Positions 43,587-52,936 are shown, numbered from the stretch's first letter. The stretch: DNA of 64,000 nt from Sphingobacterium composti (GCF_009829075.1 NZ_WUQZ01000004.1:44388-108387), one strand, 5' to 3'. Notes: a model not told the origin generated them from the letters alone. Numbers and translations are program-made.

Positions 43587-45614
43587 TCAAAATTTATCAT
43601 TGGAGATATATTGTGTGTTTAATATTCTTACAGCATTGAGAATAGCTATTAGTGATACACCAACATCTGCAAATACAGCTTCCCACATGGTTGCCAATCC
43701 TCCAGCACCTAATATGAGCACAATGGCTTTGACCACAAAGGCTAATGTAATATTCTGCCATACTACACTTTTTGTTTTCTTGCCAATCTGAATGGCCATT
43801 GGAAGTTTTGATGGTTTATCATCTTGAATAACCACATCAGCAGTTTCAATTGTGGCATCGGAGCCTAATCCGCCCATGGCAATACCCACATCACTTAAAG
43901 CAACTACTGGAGCATCGTTCACTCCGTCACCGACAAAAGCGACAGACTGGTTTTTTGATTTTATTTCTTTTAGTTTACTGACTTTATCTTCTGGTAGTAA
44001 ATCCCCATAATACTGCTTGATACCTAGTTGTTGAGCTACATGTGCAACCACAGAGCTTTTGTCACCACTTAGCATAGTCGTATTTACGTTCAACTTAGCT
44101 AATTGTTCAATTGTATAAGCAGCATCTTCTTTTATTTGGTCTGCAATGGTGATGTAACCTATATATTTTTTGTCATACGCAATGGCGAGAGTAGTATAAA
44201 CGATGTCTTGCGGGTTAGTATCATATTTAATATTATACTTATCCATTAATTTGAAATTCCCGACTAAGATTTCTTTATTATCTATTACAGAACGAAGACC
44301 ATGTCCAGGTATTTCTTCTGTTTCTTGTATCTTGATATTGGAATCGACTTCTCCGACATAGTCGTGAATCGCTGTCGCAATAGGATGTGTACTGTGGTTT
44401 TCTACAGCATTTACAAGTTTTAATATATGCTTTTGGTCAGTTTCTGGTTGAAACACTATTTCCTGAACTCTAAATACACCTTCGGTCATCGTTCCTGTTT
44501 TATCCATCACAATGTGTTGAATATTTGCCAGCGCATCCAAATAATTAGAGCCTTTGAAAAGAATACCATTTTTACTGGCAGCACCAATTCCACCAAAATA
44601 GCCGAGTGGAATGGAAATAACTAAGGCACAAGGACAGGAAATGACCAGGAAAACTAACGCACGATACAGCCAATCATTAAATACATAGTTGCTCACAAAT
44701 ATAGCCGGAATTAAACATATTAAAATAGCTAATAGTACAACTATTGGTGTATAAATCTTAGCAAATTTTCTGATAAATAATTCTGTTGGTGCTTTTTGTG
44801 CTGTTGCATTTTGTACCAATTCCAGTATTTTGCTGAGTTTGCTGTCCTCATAAGCTGTCGTGACGCGAATTTGTATTACTGTATTGAGATTTATCATACC
44901 TGCCAATACAGCTTCTCCCTGTATCTTAGAGTCAGGTTTGCTTTCGCCTGTCAATGCTGAGGTATTAAAGGAAGCCGAATCAGAAATAAGTTCTCCGTCC
45001 AGTCCTAATTTTTCGCCAGGTTTCAGTTGTATGATATCTCCAATTTTTGTTTGCAGTGCTGGAATCGTTTTGGCTTGCCCATTTTCAAATATGGTCACTT
45101 CATCTGGACGTTGGTCTAATAGAAATTGTATATTTTTCTTTGCACGTGAAACGGCTAGTGTTTGAAAGACTTCGCCAACAGCGTAAAATAACATTACTGC
45201 TACTGCTTCTGGATATTCGCCAATAGCGAATGCTCCTACAGTGGCAATTGTCATTAGTAAAAATTCGGAGAAAATATCACCATTTTTTATGCTCACGAGA
45301 GCATCTTTGATAACTGGAAAGCCAACAATGGCATACGCTATGAGATACCATATAAAACGAATTGAATCTTTAAACCATCCTTGTGGTAACCAATTGTCAA
45401 ATGCTATGGCTGTTAATAATAGTATAACGGATAACACTGGTGGAATAAATAAGCGCCAAGTATGTTCACCCTCGTGACTATGGTCATGCCCTTCGTGGTT
45501 GTGATCCTTATGGTTATCTAGCAATTCTTCAGCATTGGCATTTTGATACACTTTGTGTGTTTGTGTACAGCATAGTTGTTCTCCTTTATCATTATATGTA
45601 TGTTGATGGCTCAT
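43587..45614 (-). CDS. Heavy-metal P1B-type ATPase (Zn/Cd/Co/Pb efflux type)
   Basis: 675-residue inner-membrane efflux pump. Instead of a CxxC HMA domain, the N-terminus carries LCCTQTH and a His-rich stretch (DHNHEGHDHSHEGEH) as likely metal sensors. TM helices include the CPC motif VISCPCALVISIP. The phosphorylation site is DKTGTMTEG (Met where Leu is usual), followed by HSTHPIA, GDGVNDAPVVAL and MWEAVFADVGVSLIAILNA, which is typical of ZntA/CadA (P1B-2). Single gene; regulator not visible. Confidence 0.92.
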   Translation of the reverse strand: MSHQHTYNDKGEQLCCTQTHKVYQNANAEELLDNHKDHNHEGHDHSHEGEHTWRLFIPPVLSVILLLTAIAFDNWLPQGWFKDSIRFIWYLIAYAIVGFPVIKDALVSIKNGDIFSEFLLMTIATVGAFAIGEYPEAVAVMLFYAVGEVFQTLAVSRAKKNIQFLLDQRPDEVTIFENGQAKTIPALQTKIGDIIQLKPGEKLGLDGELISDSASFNTSALTGESKPDSKIQGEAVLAGMINLNTVIQIRVTTAYEDSKLSKILELVQNATAQKAPTELFIRKFAKIYTPIVVLLAILICLIPAIFVSNYVFNDWLYRALVFLVISCPCALVISIPLGYFGGIGAASKNGILFKGSNYLDALANIQHIVMDKTGTMTEGVFRVQEIVFQPETDQKHILKLVNAVENHSTHPIATAIHDYVGEVDSNIKIQETEEIPGHGLRSVIDNKEILVGNFKLMDKYNIKYDTNPQDIVYTTLAIAYDKKYIGYITIADQIKEDAAYTIEQLAKLNVNTTMLSGDKSSVVAHVAQQLGIKQYYGDLLPEDKVSKLKEIKSKNQSVAFVGDGVNDAPVVALSDVGIAMGGLGSDATIETADVVIQDDKPSKLPMAIQIGKKTKSVVWQNITLAFVVKAIVLILGAGGLATMWEAVFADVGVSLIAILNAVRILNTQYISNDKF

Positions 45615-45766
45615 GCTGTATTATTTTTTGATTATCTGTTTTTTGTGGTTTTTATATTGGTTTGATTAAAGATAAACATTATTTTCTGATTATTTTACAT
45701 GTTAGACAGAAAGTTTCCGCTTGTTTAATAAATAAAGTTTTCATATTATTTTGCTAAAAAAATTAG

Positions 45767-45774
45767 TATTTTTG
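45767..45774 (+). promoter_or_regulatory. dinB -7 box
   Basis: TATTTTTG fits TAnnTTTG, 22 nt before the dinB ATG at 45797. It places the transcript start near the alternative TTG at 45785, which argues against that start. Confidence 0.5.
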
Positions 45775-45796
45775 TCAGGGGTTTTTGAATAATAAG

Positions 45797-46978
45797 ATGG
45801 ATTGGCAAGATACTAAACGATTTGTAGCTCATTTGGATTTGGATACTTTTTTCGTGAGTGTAGAACGATTAAAGAATAGCCAGTTTGTGGGTAAGCCGCT
45901 CATTGTGGGTGGTTTGAGTGATCGTGGTGTGGTGGCAGCTTGTAGTTATGAAACCCGTAAGTTTGGTGTGCATAGTGCCATGCCGATGAAGTTAGCTTTG
46001 CGTCTTTGTCCGCACGCTATAGTGGTGCGTGGTGATTCGGATAGCTATAGTTATTACTCGCGTCTAGTCACGGATGTAGTAGCAGATACGGTGCCTGTCA
46101 TGGAGAAGGCTAGCATCGATGAATTTTATGTGGATTTGACTGGAGTAGACCGTTTTTTCGGTTGCAGTCAGTTTATGGTTGAGCTCAAAGAACGTATTCG
46201 CAAAGAATCGGGATTACCGATTAGTTACGCTTTGGCTTCGAATAAACTTGTGAGTAAAGTAGCGACGGATGATGCTAAACCCGATGGTCGAAAGGAAATT
46301 GCACATGGTTTGGAGAAATCCTATTTGGCTCCTTTGCATATTGAGCGTATGCCCGGAATAGGACAGAAGACTTCTACTTTGTTGCAGCAGATGGGCGTTC
46401 GAACGATTAAAGTGTTGAGCGAAATCCCAGTTCCCATGATGCAAAATCTATTGGGTAAAAATGGAATAGATTTATCCCGAAAAGCTAATGGGATTGACCC
46501 GACGCCTATAGTTCCTTATTCCGAACAGAAAAGTATTGGAACGGAAGAAACGTTTCAGCAGGACACCATTGATTTGAAATTTCTAAATAGTGAAATCATT
46601 CGAATGACCGAAAAATTAGCGTTCCAATTGCGCCAAAGCGGAAAGTTAACTGGATGTATTACGGTCAAATTGCGTTATTCAAATTTTGACACAGTAAGTA
46701 AGCAAATGGTTATTTCGTATACAGCTTCAGATGCGGTGTTGATTCGAAAAGCTAAAGAATTGTTTGCGAAACTGTACGAAAAGAGAATGTTGGTACGGTT
46801 AATTGGCGTACGTTTTAGTCATTTGGTGCAAGGTTCTCAACAGATTAATCTATTCGAAGATACGGAAGAAGCTGTACGCTTGTACCAAGCGATGGATGCG
46901 ATGCGTAACCGTTTTGGAGATGAAGTGGTAAAACGTGCAATTTCTGTTCCTAAACCTAATAAGGCTAATACGGGATAA
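45797..46978 (+). CDS. dinB: DNA polymerase IV (Y family)
   Basis: Error-prone translesion polymerase, 393 residues. Seen: the catalytic HLDLDTFFVSVERL (first Asp pair), PLIVGG, ACSYETRKFGVHSAMP, EKASIDEFYVDLTG (second carboxylate pair), PISYALASNKLVSKVATD, and the little-finger domain. The C-terminal QQINLFED is a likely beta-clamp-binding motif (QxxLF) at about residue 360. ATG 45797 is preferred over the TTG four codons upstream on promoter spacing. No LexA box is seen. Confidence 0.95.
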   Translation: MDWQDTKRFVAHLDLDTFFVSVERLKNSQFVGKPLIVGGLSDRGVVAACSYETRKFGVHSAMPMKLALRLCPHAIVVRGDSDSYSYYSRLVTDVVADTVPVMEKASIDEFYVDLTGVDRFFGCSQFMVELKERIRKESGLPISYALASNKLVSKVATDDAKPDGRKEIAHGLEKSYLAPLHIERMPGIGQKTSTLLQQMGVRTIKVLSEIPVPMMQNLLGKNGIDLSRKANGIDPTPIVPYSEQKSIGTEETFQQDTIDLKFLNSEIIRMTEKLAFQLRQSGKLTGCITVKLRYSNFDTVSKQMVISYTASDAVLIRKAKELFAKLYEKRMLVRLIGVRFSHLVQGSQQINLFEDTEEAVRLYQAMDAMRNRFGDEVVKRAISVPKPNKANTG

Positions 46979-47010
46979 GATTTTTTATTGTAATTTCTTA
47001 TTACATGTTT

Positions 47011-47350
47011 TTAGATATCTCCCTACGGTTGATATGATGTAGTTAGCAACGTCTTTGCGAGGAACGAAGCAATCTAAAAATAATAAAATAGAATGTGTTT
47101 AGATTGCCTCGTCATGCTTCCTCGCAATGACGACAATATAAAGGTCATTCCGACAAAAGGAGGAATCTTACGGTTAGCGTTTATAAGTATTTAGATATCT
47201 CCCTGCGGTCGATATGATGTAGTTAGCAACGTCTTTGCGAGGAACGAAGCAATCTAAAAATAATAAAATAGAATGTGTTTAGATTGCCTCGTCATGCTTC
47301 CTCGCAATGACGACAATATAAAGGTCATTCTGACCATAGGAGGAATCTCA
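47011..47350. repeat. Two tandem 180-bp intergenic repeats
   Basis: Units begin at 47011 and 47191 with TTAGATATCTCCCT and are nearly identical for about 160 bp. Each contains an imperfect inverted repeat (GCGAGGAACGAAGCAATCTAAA against TTTAGATTGCCTCG...CCTCGC). The GCGAGGAACGAAGCAATCT core is a repeat I know to be common in Bacteroidota and other genomes. The 391-bp gap between dinB and the L,D-transpeptidase gene is filled by it; I see no gene. Confidence 0.85.
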
Positions 47351-47369
47351 AAGTATTTAAAAGCAGTAG

Positions 47370-48092
47370 TTAATGCGTAAACTGATATTTCTTCTCGACT
47401 ATGGTAAAATCCAATTCTTTCTTACTCTCTTCAAATAAAAGATAACCCTGCTGAATATTTTGCCAAAAAGCATAAGTTTCTTCGTTAACTTGTTCTTTGT
47501 ATGTAAGCATATTTTCTTCAATCATTTCGAAAGGAAAGATATACACAGGAATATTTTGTTGTCCTGAATCTTTCGCCCAAAGGGCGTAAAGATATATTTC
47601 TTTCATGTATTCGTCGGTCATCGGCAGACAGCCAACAGTCATACATTTGCCATGAATAAAAATATCAGTACCTGTGTAATTATGCGCTAAATCAAATGCA
47701 TTGGGATAATTCAGCCCTAAGGATAGATAGAATTTACTTTTGGGATTGAAACGATTAATATGATAAAATCCTTCAGGAACTTGTTTGTCACCCTCGGCTT
47801 TTTTAGGGCCTAATTTACCCGATCGTGCACAGATTTTGTATAGCTGTAAAAGTTTGTAGTGTTGTTGTTGCTTATGTTTTGCAAATAATTCTAACCTATC
47901 CAAATCCTTGTAAGCAACGAACAAAATGTCTAAATTGGAACTGTCTAATTGATGTTTTTGAAGATTATCTAAAACTAATTCACGTTTTTCTGACATAGCA
48001 GTTTGTACTCTGTCTTCATTTGTATTTAAAGAGGGTATGTGATTGCAATTCGTCATAATACAAATAAACAGTATATAAAATAAAGTTCTCAC
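47370..48092 (-). CDS. YkuD-family L,D-transpeptidase lipoprotein
   Basis: 240 residues, N-terminal lipobox IMTNCNH. YkuD catalytic region: NYTGTDIFIHGKCMTVGCLPMTDEYMKEIY, the HG(x)nS/T-x-GC-x-P/R pattern with the nucleophile Cys in VGCLPM. It crosslinks peptidoglycan stems or attaches proteins to murein in the periplasm. The long N-terminal helical part is typical of the murein L,D-transpeptidase YafK-like group. Its start overlaps the preceding pentapeptide gene by 4 nt. Confidence 0.9.
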   Translation of the reverse strand: MRTLFYILFICIMTNCNHIPSLNTNEDRVQTAMSEKRELVLDNLQKHQLDSSNLDILFVAYKDLDRLELFAKHKQQQHYKLLQLYKICARSGKLGPKKAEGDKQVPEGFYHINRFNPKSKFYLSLGLNYPNAFDLAHNYTGTDIFIHGKCMTVGCLPMTDEYMKEIYLYALWAKDSGQQNIPVYIFPFEMIEENMLTYKEQVNEETYAFWQNIQQGYLLFEESKKELDFTIVEKKYQFTH

Positions 48093-48658
48093 GATTGAAT
48101 GCGTAATTTATACTTTGTCAAAAGATTGGGAAGACTTTGTAAGTCAAATTTTGCTCCAGAAATTCTATTTTTTTCGGGGTCTATTTGAAAATTATATGAA
48201 GTCGTAAAATTTGCTTTCTCCAATAAGGTGCGATAGAAGTTCGCTCGTTGTAAATCGCAATTATCAAATACAGCTTCTTTCAGTTCGGTATTTTCGAAAT
48301 CCACTTCGTGCATACGGCAATTCGTAAAATGTGTCTTGTTGAGTTTTAATCCCGAAAAAGAACTATGGTCGATTATACATTCTTTGAATGAGAATCCCAT
48401 ATTAAACTTATTCGCCGTGGGGAAGAGTAAACCTAACATCTTACAATGGGTGAATTTGCAATCTTGAAACATGGTGTTTTCAATTTTGGCTAAACTGAGG
48501 TTGCAGTGTATAAATTCGCAGTCAATGAATTTACTTCCATTCAATTCTAAATTCTCAAAATTACATTTTTCAAATTTACAGTATTCGTATTCTGCAATTT
48601 CAAAGCCTTCGACTTGAAAATCTATTTTCTGAAAGGTTTTATCTTCTATAAGGTTCAT
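48089..48658 (-). CDS. Pentapeptide repeat protein
   Basis: 189 residues. Right-handed quadrilateral beta-helix of A(D/N)LXX-type units: CKFEKCNFENLELNGSKFID, CEFIHCNLSLAKIENTMFQD, then HFTNCRMHEVDFENTELKE and so on, residues about 25-165. The Phe-rich, Cys-punctuated pattern and a short insertion (about 85-100) are like McbG/Qnr. A gyrase-protecting role is possible but cannot be inferred from repeats alone. The stop overlaps the L,D-transpeptidase start, so they are one operon. Confidence 0.9.
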   Translation of the reverse strand: MNLIEDKTFQKIDFQVEGFEIAEYEYCKFEKCNFENLELNGSKFIDCEFIHCNLSLAKIENTMFQDCKFTHCKMLGLLFPTANKFNMGFSFKECIIDHSSFSGLKLNKTHFTNCRMHEVDFENTELKEAVFDNCDLQRANFYRTLLEKANFTTSYNFQIDPEKNRISGAKFDLQSLPNLLTKYKLRIQS

Positions 48659-48720
48659 TTAATGCTTAAGGTCAATCTGTGTAAAGAATATATGTAAGTC
48701 CTCATGCTGGGCAGGCAGCC

Positions 48721-48822
48721 ACTTTTTTCCGCAAAAAGTAGCCAAAAACTCGTCGCTGTACCGAGTTGCCACGACGTCTCAACATTCCTGCAATCGGCAA
48801 CTCGCTACTGCAACGCAGGAAT
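48721..48822. repeat. Intergenic repeat with pseudoknot-like pairing
   Basis: The first 34 bp (48721-48754) recur at 49577-49610 with three mismatches. GAGTTGCC (48763) is complementary to GGCAACTC (48796), and ATTCCTGC (48784) to GCAGGAAT (48815). The order A-B-A'-B' is a pseudoknot topology. The rest of the 48659-48936 gap has nothing I recognise. Confidence 0.6.
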
Positions 48823-48936
48823 CAGGGTTGTGTCGGAGGATGAGGGGCTGATTCAACATTGGCGACATTCTTAACTTAACAACATTACTTCAATTATTTG
48901 ATTTTTAATATTTCTCTAATCTTGGATTCATGTTAA

Positions 48937-49509
48937 TTATAAATGCGCGACTTCTTTGCGAATGCGACTCAAGGAGGTATCGGTAATACCCAAGTAAGTA
49001 GCAATATGTTTCAAAGGCGCTTGTTGGATGATTTGCGGTTTTTCCTGAATCAATTGCAAATAGCGTTTAGAAGCAGGTTCTGTAATGATTTCGGTTGCTC
49101 TTTTTTTGCTTAGATACAACTCATACGACATCCAAGCTCGTCCCCATTCACGCATGGCTGGAATTTGATGAAACAATTCCTGAAAGTCTTCATACGTTAT
49201 TTTGAAAAGCGAACAGTCTGTCAAACATTGTATATATTCTTGCGATGGTACACGTGGAAATATAGATGCGACATCTATCACCACTTCATTGTTGCCTTTA
49301 AAATCGGTTGTAATTTCATTTCCTTCGTAGTCGTACACATAAGCCCGTACTAATCCCGACTCTAGTATGTAATATTCATCCTGGATTTTGCCTTTTTCAA
49401 GAAGAAAATTTCCTTTATTGGCTTTGATTTTCTGATGCGCTTGTGCAATAACATCATAATCTTGCGACGTAAATAGCGGGTGTTGATAGACTTGATTGAG
49501 AATATCCAT
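48937..49509 (-). CDS. Crp/Fnr-family transcriptional regulator
   Basis: 190 residues. N-terminal cyclic-nucleotide-binding fold: GNFLLEKGKIQDEYYILESGLVRAYVYDYEG, then FKGNNEVVIDVASIF. C-terminal HTH HIATYLGITDTSLSRIRKE. It lacks Fnr cysteines and the cAMP-binding Arg-Ser signature, like the large Bacteroidota group with unknown ligands. No operon partner. Confidence 0.88.
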   Translation of the reverse strand: MDILNQVYQHPLFTSQDYDVIAQAHQKIKANKGNFLLEKGKIQDEYYILESGLVRAYVYDYEGNEITTDFKGNNEVVIDVASIFPRVPSQEYIQCLTDCSLFKITYEDFQELFHQIPAMREWGRAWMSYELYLSKKRATEIITEPASKRYLQLIQEKPQIIQQAPLKHIATYLGITDTSLSRIRKEVAHL

Positions 49510-49576
49510 TGTTAGTTTATAATAATTCCTTCACAATTTAGGAAAAATCCTATAAATTAAAATTAATTTGGATTGA

Positions 49577-49610
49577 ACTTTTTTCCGCAAAAAGTCTCCA
49601 AAAGCTCGTC
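49577..49610. repeat. Second copy of the 34-bp intergenic repeat
   Basis: ACTTTTTTCCGCAAAAAGT followed by a similar tail; 31 of 34 bases match 48721-48754. Its own half-palindrome CTTTTT-TCCGC-AAAAAG can fold as a hairpin. It lies 23 nt beyond the stop of the RluA-like gene. Confidence 0.7.
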
Positions 49611-49632
49611 TATTATTTGAAAAGTTTTTTGA

Positions 49633-51318
49633 TTAAAATGGGTCTGCAACTTCAAACGTTAATTCTTGTTTGGTCGTAGGGTGCACAAATTGTATAAAGC
49701 CTGCATGTAAATGCAATCTATCCGCACGTTTGCCGTACAAATCATCGCCAACAATAGGTGTATTGAGTCCTTTCACATGAGCAGAATGCACACGCAATTG
49801 ATGTGTTCTACCTGTTAAGGGAAAATAATGGATACGTGTCTTATTATTTTCGATGGCGACCACCTTAAATTGTGTACGAGCGGGTTTTCCATATTCGTAA
49901 CATACTACTTGTCTTGGTCTATCTTCTAAATCCACACGTAGAGGCAAATCGATGATACCTTCTTGTTGTGCAATCACACCATCTAAAAGTGCTGTATAAC
50001 GCTTTTGAATAGTATGCCGAATGAATTGGTCTTGAATAAATTGATGTGCATCTTTATTCTTGGCAATGACCAAAATCCCCGAAGTAGACATATCCAAACG
50101 ATGAATTATCACAGGTCCCGTGATTTCGGGATTTCTTGCCAGAATGCGTGTTTGTACACTGTCTTGCACCTTGATTCCGGGAACGGAAAGAAATTCAGCT
50201 GGTTTATTGACTACAATTATTGCGTAATCCTCATAGATAACTTCGATATCTAGATTTTCAGCAGGATTTTCGAGCATGGGATTATCATCTACTTCCAGTC
50301 CTTGGAGCATATGCCCCAAAATGGGTTCACACTTGCCTCGACAAGAAGGGTAGAAGTACTGATGCTTGCGAACTTCTGAAGATGGGGAAGCTCCCCACCA
50401 AAATTCTGCCATGCAAATAGGCTTTAAATCGTTTAGATAAGCATATTGCAGCAATTTTGGGGCGGCACATTCTCCCGCACCTGCCGGAGGAAGCATCTTT
50501 ATTGCCTCTTCAAAAATATCAAGTACAGCACGTTTTTCGCCATTTGCATTGAGAAAATGGTATTGGTCAAAAAGTTGATTTTGCAGATTGGAAGACTTGG
50601 TTTTGCGCAATTCCTTTTTGTCGTCGATTTCTTTTAATAAAGCATTCAACTCTTCCTCAATCAGCGCTAATCGTTGTTTGCATGACACTTTTAACACATC
50701 GTATTCGTGTTGGTCACGATAGCTTTGTTTGATGAGGTCTTGTTCTAGCTCTTGATAATCCACTTCCGAAAGTATCTCCTTTTGCGCAGCGCGAATAGCT
50801 TTACGTTCGGCTTTATTCTTTTTGTGCAATGTGCGTGCAGCAGCTAAATCTTGTTCATTTTGAGCAATGCATTCTTTCGCTAGTTCTTTTAATTCCTCAA
50901 TTCTTGGATTGCTTTCCAAATTTTCAATCTCACGATTCAAGGCATTTATGGTAGCTTCTTCTTGCAGGAAAAATCCATCGGGGTCGAGCATATCAAAAAT
51001 CGGAGGTATGAAATATTTATGTTGATTTGTACCGGCTAATTTTCCCGAACAAGCGGCTAAATATCCCAAGTTCCCATTATGGTCTTCGACAACCAATACA
51101 CCAAACATCTTACCAATTACAAGCCCTTCTTGACCGTCTTGCAAACCAAAATTGTGTTCAAAATCTTTTTGTGTAGCTAAATACTGCTGAACTTGTTCTG
51201 AAGCTAAAATACTCAGCGGATGTGGTTCGTAGCAAAAAGGAAAAGTGAATTTTGATGGCTTTTCGATAGTAGAAATGTCGTGTTGAAAGGAGTGAAAAAA
51301 CGGAATATTGAATGCCAT
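49633..51318 (-). CDS. RluA-family pseudouridine synthase with long N-terminal domain
   Basis: 561 residues. The C-terminal third (about 345-560) is the RluA catalytic domain: VVNKPAEFLSVPG, the catalytic-Asp motif HRLDMSTSGILVIAKN, RYTALLDG, KTRIHYFPLTGRTHQLRVH and DDLYG. The N-terminal part is a long coiled-coil-rich extension (residues about 130-260, Glu/Lys/Arg rich) flanked by an unrecognised region with GAGECAAPKLLQYAY. The same architecture is seen in Bacteroidota RluA proteins annotated for 23S rRNA or tRNA; exact target uncertain. Confidence 0.9.
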   Translation of the reverse strand: MAFNIPFFHSFQHDISTIEKPSKFTFPFCYEPHPLSILASEQVQQYLATQKDFEHNFGLQDGQEGLVIGKMFGVLVVEDHNGNLGYLAACSGKLAGTNQHKYFIPPIFDMLDPDGFFLQEEATINALNREIENLESNPRIEELKELAKECIAQNEQDLAAARTLHKKNKAERKAIRAAQKEILSEVDYQELEQDLIKQSYRDQHEYDVLKVSCKQRLALIEEELNALLKEIDDKKELRKTKSSNLQNQLFDQYHFLNANGEKRAVLDIFEEAIKMLPPAGAGECAAPKLLQYAYLNDLKPICMAEFWWGASPSSEVRKHQYFYPSCRGKCEPILGHMLQGLEVDDNPMLENPAENLDIEVIYEDYAIIVVNKPAEFLSVPGIKVQDSVQTRILARNPEITGPVIIHRLDMSTSGILVIAKNKDAHQFIQDQFIRHTIQKRYTALLDGVIAQQEGIIDLPLRVDLEDRPRQVVCYEYGKPARTQFKVVAIENNKTRIHYFPLTGRTHQLRVHSAHVKGLNTPIVGDDLYGKRADRLHLHAGFIQFVHPTTKQELTFEVADPF

Positions 51319-51465
51319 TGCTTTTGCTTGATAAACTGCAAAATTACTAAGAAAATTTCATTGTTAGCGTAACTCTTTCTACTCCTCAATATGACAATTT
51401 TATGTTTTGATATATTCAATATTGGCTCACAAATTGACTATTTTTATAGTACAAAACGACTACTT

Positions 51466-52428
51466 ATGGCATTTGATAAAATTCAATTTGGCAATTCAGA
51501 TTTATATATTGTTCCTTTAATTTTTGGTGGAAATGTTTTTGGCTGGACATTGGATGAAGCTCAATCTTTTGAAATTTTGGATGATTTTATGGATAAGGGT
51601 TTTACCACTATAGATACATCTAATAATTACTCGCATTGGGTCGAAGGAAATAAAGGAGGCGAATCCGAAACTATTATTGGAAATTGGTTGGAGAAGCGTG
51701 GTGGAAGGGATAAAGTTAACTTGATGACTAAAGTCGGTGGACGATTTGGCTATGATTCTAAGCCGAATGTGAAAGGAGCATACATCAAGGAGCAAGTGGA
51801 GGAATCATTGCGTCGAATGAAAACAGATTATATTGATTTGTATCAAACGCATTATGATGATGAAGTCACACCCATAGAAGAGACTTTGCGCGCATACGAG
51901 GATTTAATTAAGGAAGGCAAAGTGCGGTATATTGGTGCGTCGAATATCAGTCCTGAGCGATTGGTAGAAAGTTTAGCTATCGCTAAGGAGAATAATTTAC
52001 CAAGTTATATTTCCTTACAACCTGAGTATAACTTATTTGATAGAGCTAAATTTGAAAATTTATATCAAAAATTAGCTCTAGAAAATCAAATAGCCGTGAT
52101 TCCTTATTATTCATTGGCGAGTGGCTTTTTGAGTGGAAAATATAAAACTGAAGAAGATTTTGCTAAAACAATTCGTGGAAAGGGAATCAAAGATAAATAT
52201 TGGAACGAGCGCGGAAGAAAAATTGTCTCAGCACAACAACAACTTGCCGAACAATATAATGTTTCGCCTTCGGCAATTGCTTTAGCTTGGTTATTGGTTC
52301 AACCATCTATTACAGCACCAATTTCTAGTGCGACTAAGTTTGAACATATTGACGCTTTTGTAGATGGACTTAGTATCAAATTATCGCCAGAAGATATTCA
52401 AAAATTAAATGAAGTAAGTAAATATTAA
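51466..52428 (+). CDS. Aldo/keto reductase
   Basis: 320 residues from ATG 51466; the frame is open 25 codons upstream but without similarity. NADPH-dependent TIM-barrel reductase: IDTSNNYSHWVEGNKGGESE (Asp and Tyr of the tetrad), LMTKVGG (Lys), DLYQTHYDDEVTPIEET (His), and the cofactor end LVQPSITAPISSATKFEH. General redox or stress protein; substrate unknown. Followed after 18 nt by dps, so probably one oxidative-stress operon. Confidence 0.92.
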   Translation: MAFDKIQFGNSDLYIVPLIFGGNVFGWTLDEAQSFEILDDFMDKGFTTIDTSNNYSHWVEGNKGGESETIIGNWLEKRGGRDKVNLMTKVGGRFGYDSKPNVKGAYIKEQVEESLRRMKTDYIDLYQTHYDDEVTPIEETLRAYEDLIKEGKVRYIGASNISPERLVESLAIAKENNLPSYISLQPEYNLFDRAKFENLYQKLALENQIAVIPYYSLASGFLSGKYKTEEDFAKTIRGKGIKDKYWNERGRKIVSAQQQLAEQYNVSPSAIALAWLLVQPSITAPISSATKFEHIDAFVDGLSIKLSPEDIQKLNEVSKY

Positions 52429-52446
52429 CAACTTAATATAGATAAG

Positions 52447-52917
52447 ATGAAAACAAATATTGGAATAAAGGAAAAAGATACAGCTGCTGTGGCTGAAATT
52501 TTAAATAAATTGTTGGCAGACCATAATGTACTATATGTAAAAGCTAGAAATGCACATTGGAATATAGAAGGTCCAGACTTTCACGCTCAACATTTATTTT
52601 TCGAAACTCTCTATGATGCACTGGCAGAAACGATTGATGAGTTAGCAGAGCGTGTTCGTGCTATTGGACATTATGCAATTGGTTCTATGAAAGAATTTTT
52701 GGAATTAACGCAACTTTCGGAGGAAAAACCATCAAAAAATGATAGCCAAAGTTATATCAAAGCACTATTGAACGATTATGAAAGTATTATAATTTCAATC
52801 CGTGAAAATATAGAAACTATCGAAAAGCATGGCGACGCTGGAACAGAAGATTTTTTAGTTGGTATCATGGAAGCGCACGAAAAAACAGCTTGGATGCTGA
52901 GAGCGCATTTGAAATAA
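52447..52917 (+). CDS. dps: Dps-family DNA-protection ferritin
   Basis: 156-residue mini-ferritin that oxidises and stores iron using peroxide and protects DNA. The ferroxidase-site residues are visible in the typical order: NAHWNIEGPDFHAQHLFFETLYDALAETIDELAERVRAIG (His, His, Asp, Glu). It lacks a strongly basic N-terminal tail, so direct DNA binding may be weak. Second gene after the aldo/keto reductase; a terminator follows. Confidence 0.95.
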   Translation: MKTNIGIKEKDTAAVAEILNKLLADHNVLYVKARNAHWNIEGPDFHAQHLFFETLYDALAETIDELAERVRAIGHYAIGSMKEFLELTQLSEEKPSKNDSQSYIKALLNDYESIIISIRENIETIEKHGDAGTEDFLVGIMEAHEKTAWMLRAHLK

Positions 52918-52936
52918 TTTTCTAAAATAGAATAGC

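Noticed and set aside
45785..45796. TTG start of dinB four codons upstream
   Set aside because: It would leave almost no 5' leader after the TATTTTTG box, and the ATG at 45797 fits the family N-terminus.
47011..47350. CRISPR array
   Set aside because: Only two long units with period 180 bp, no short repeat/spacer pattern and no cas genes.
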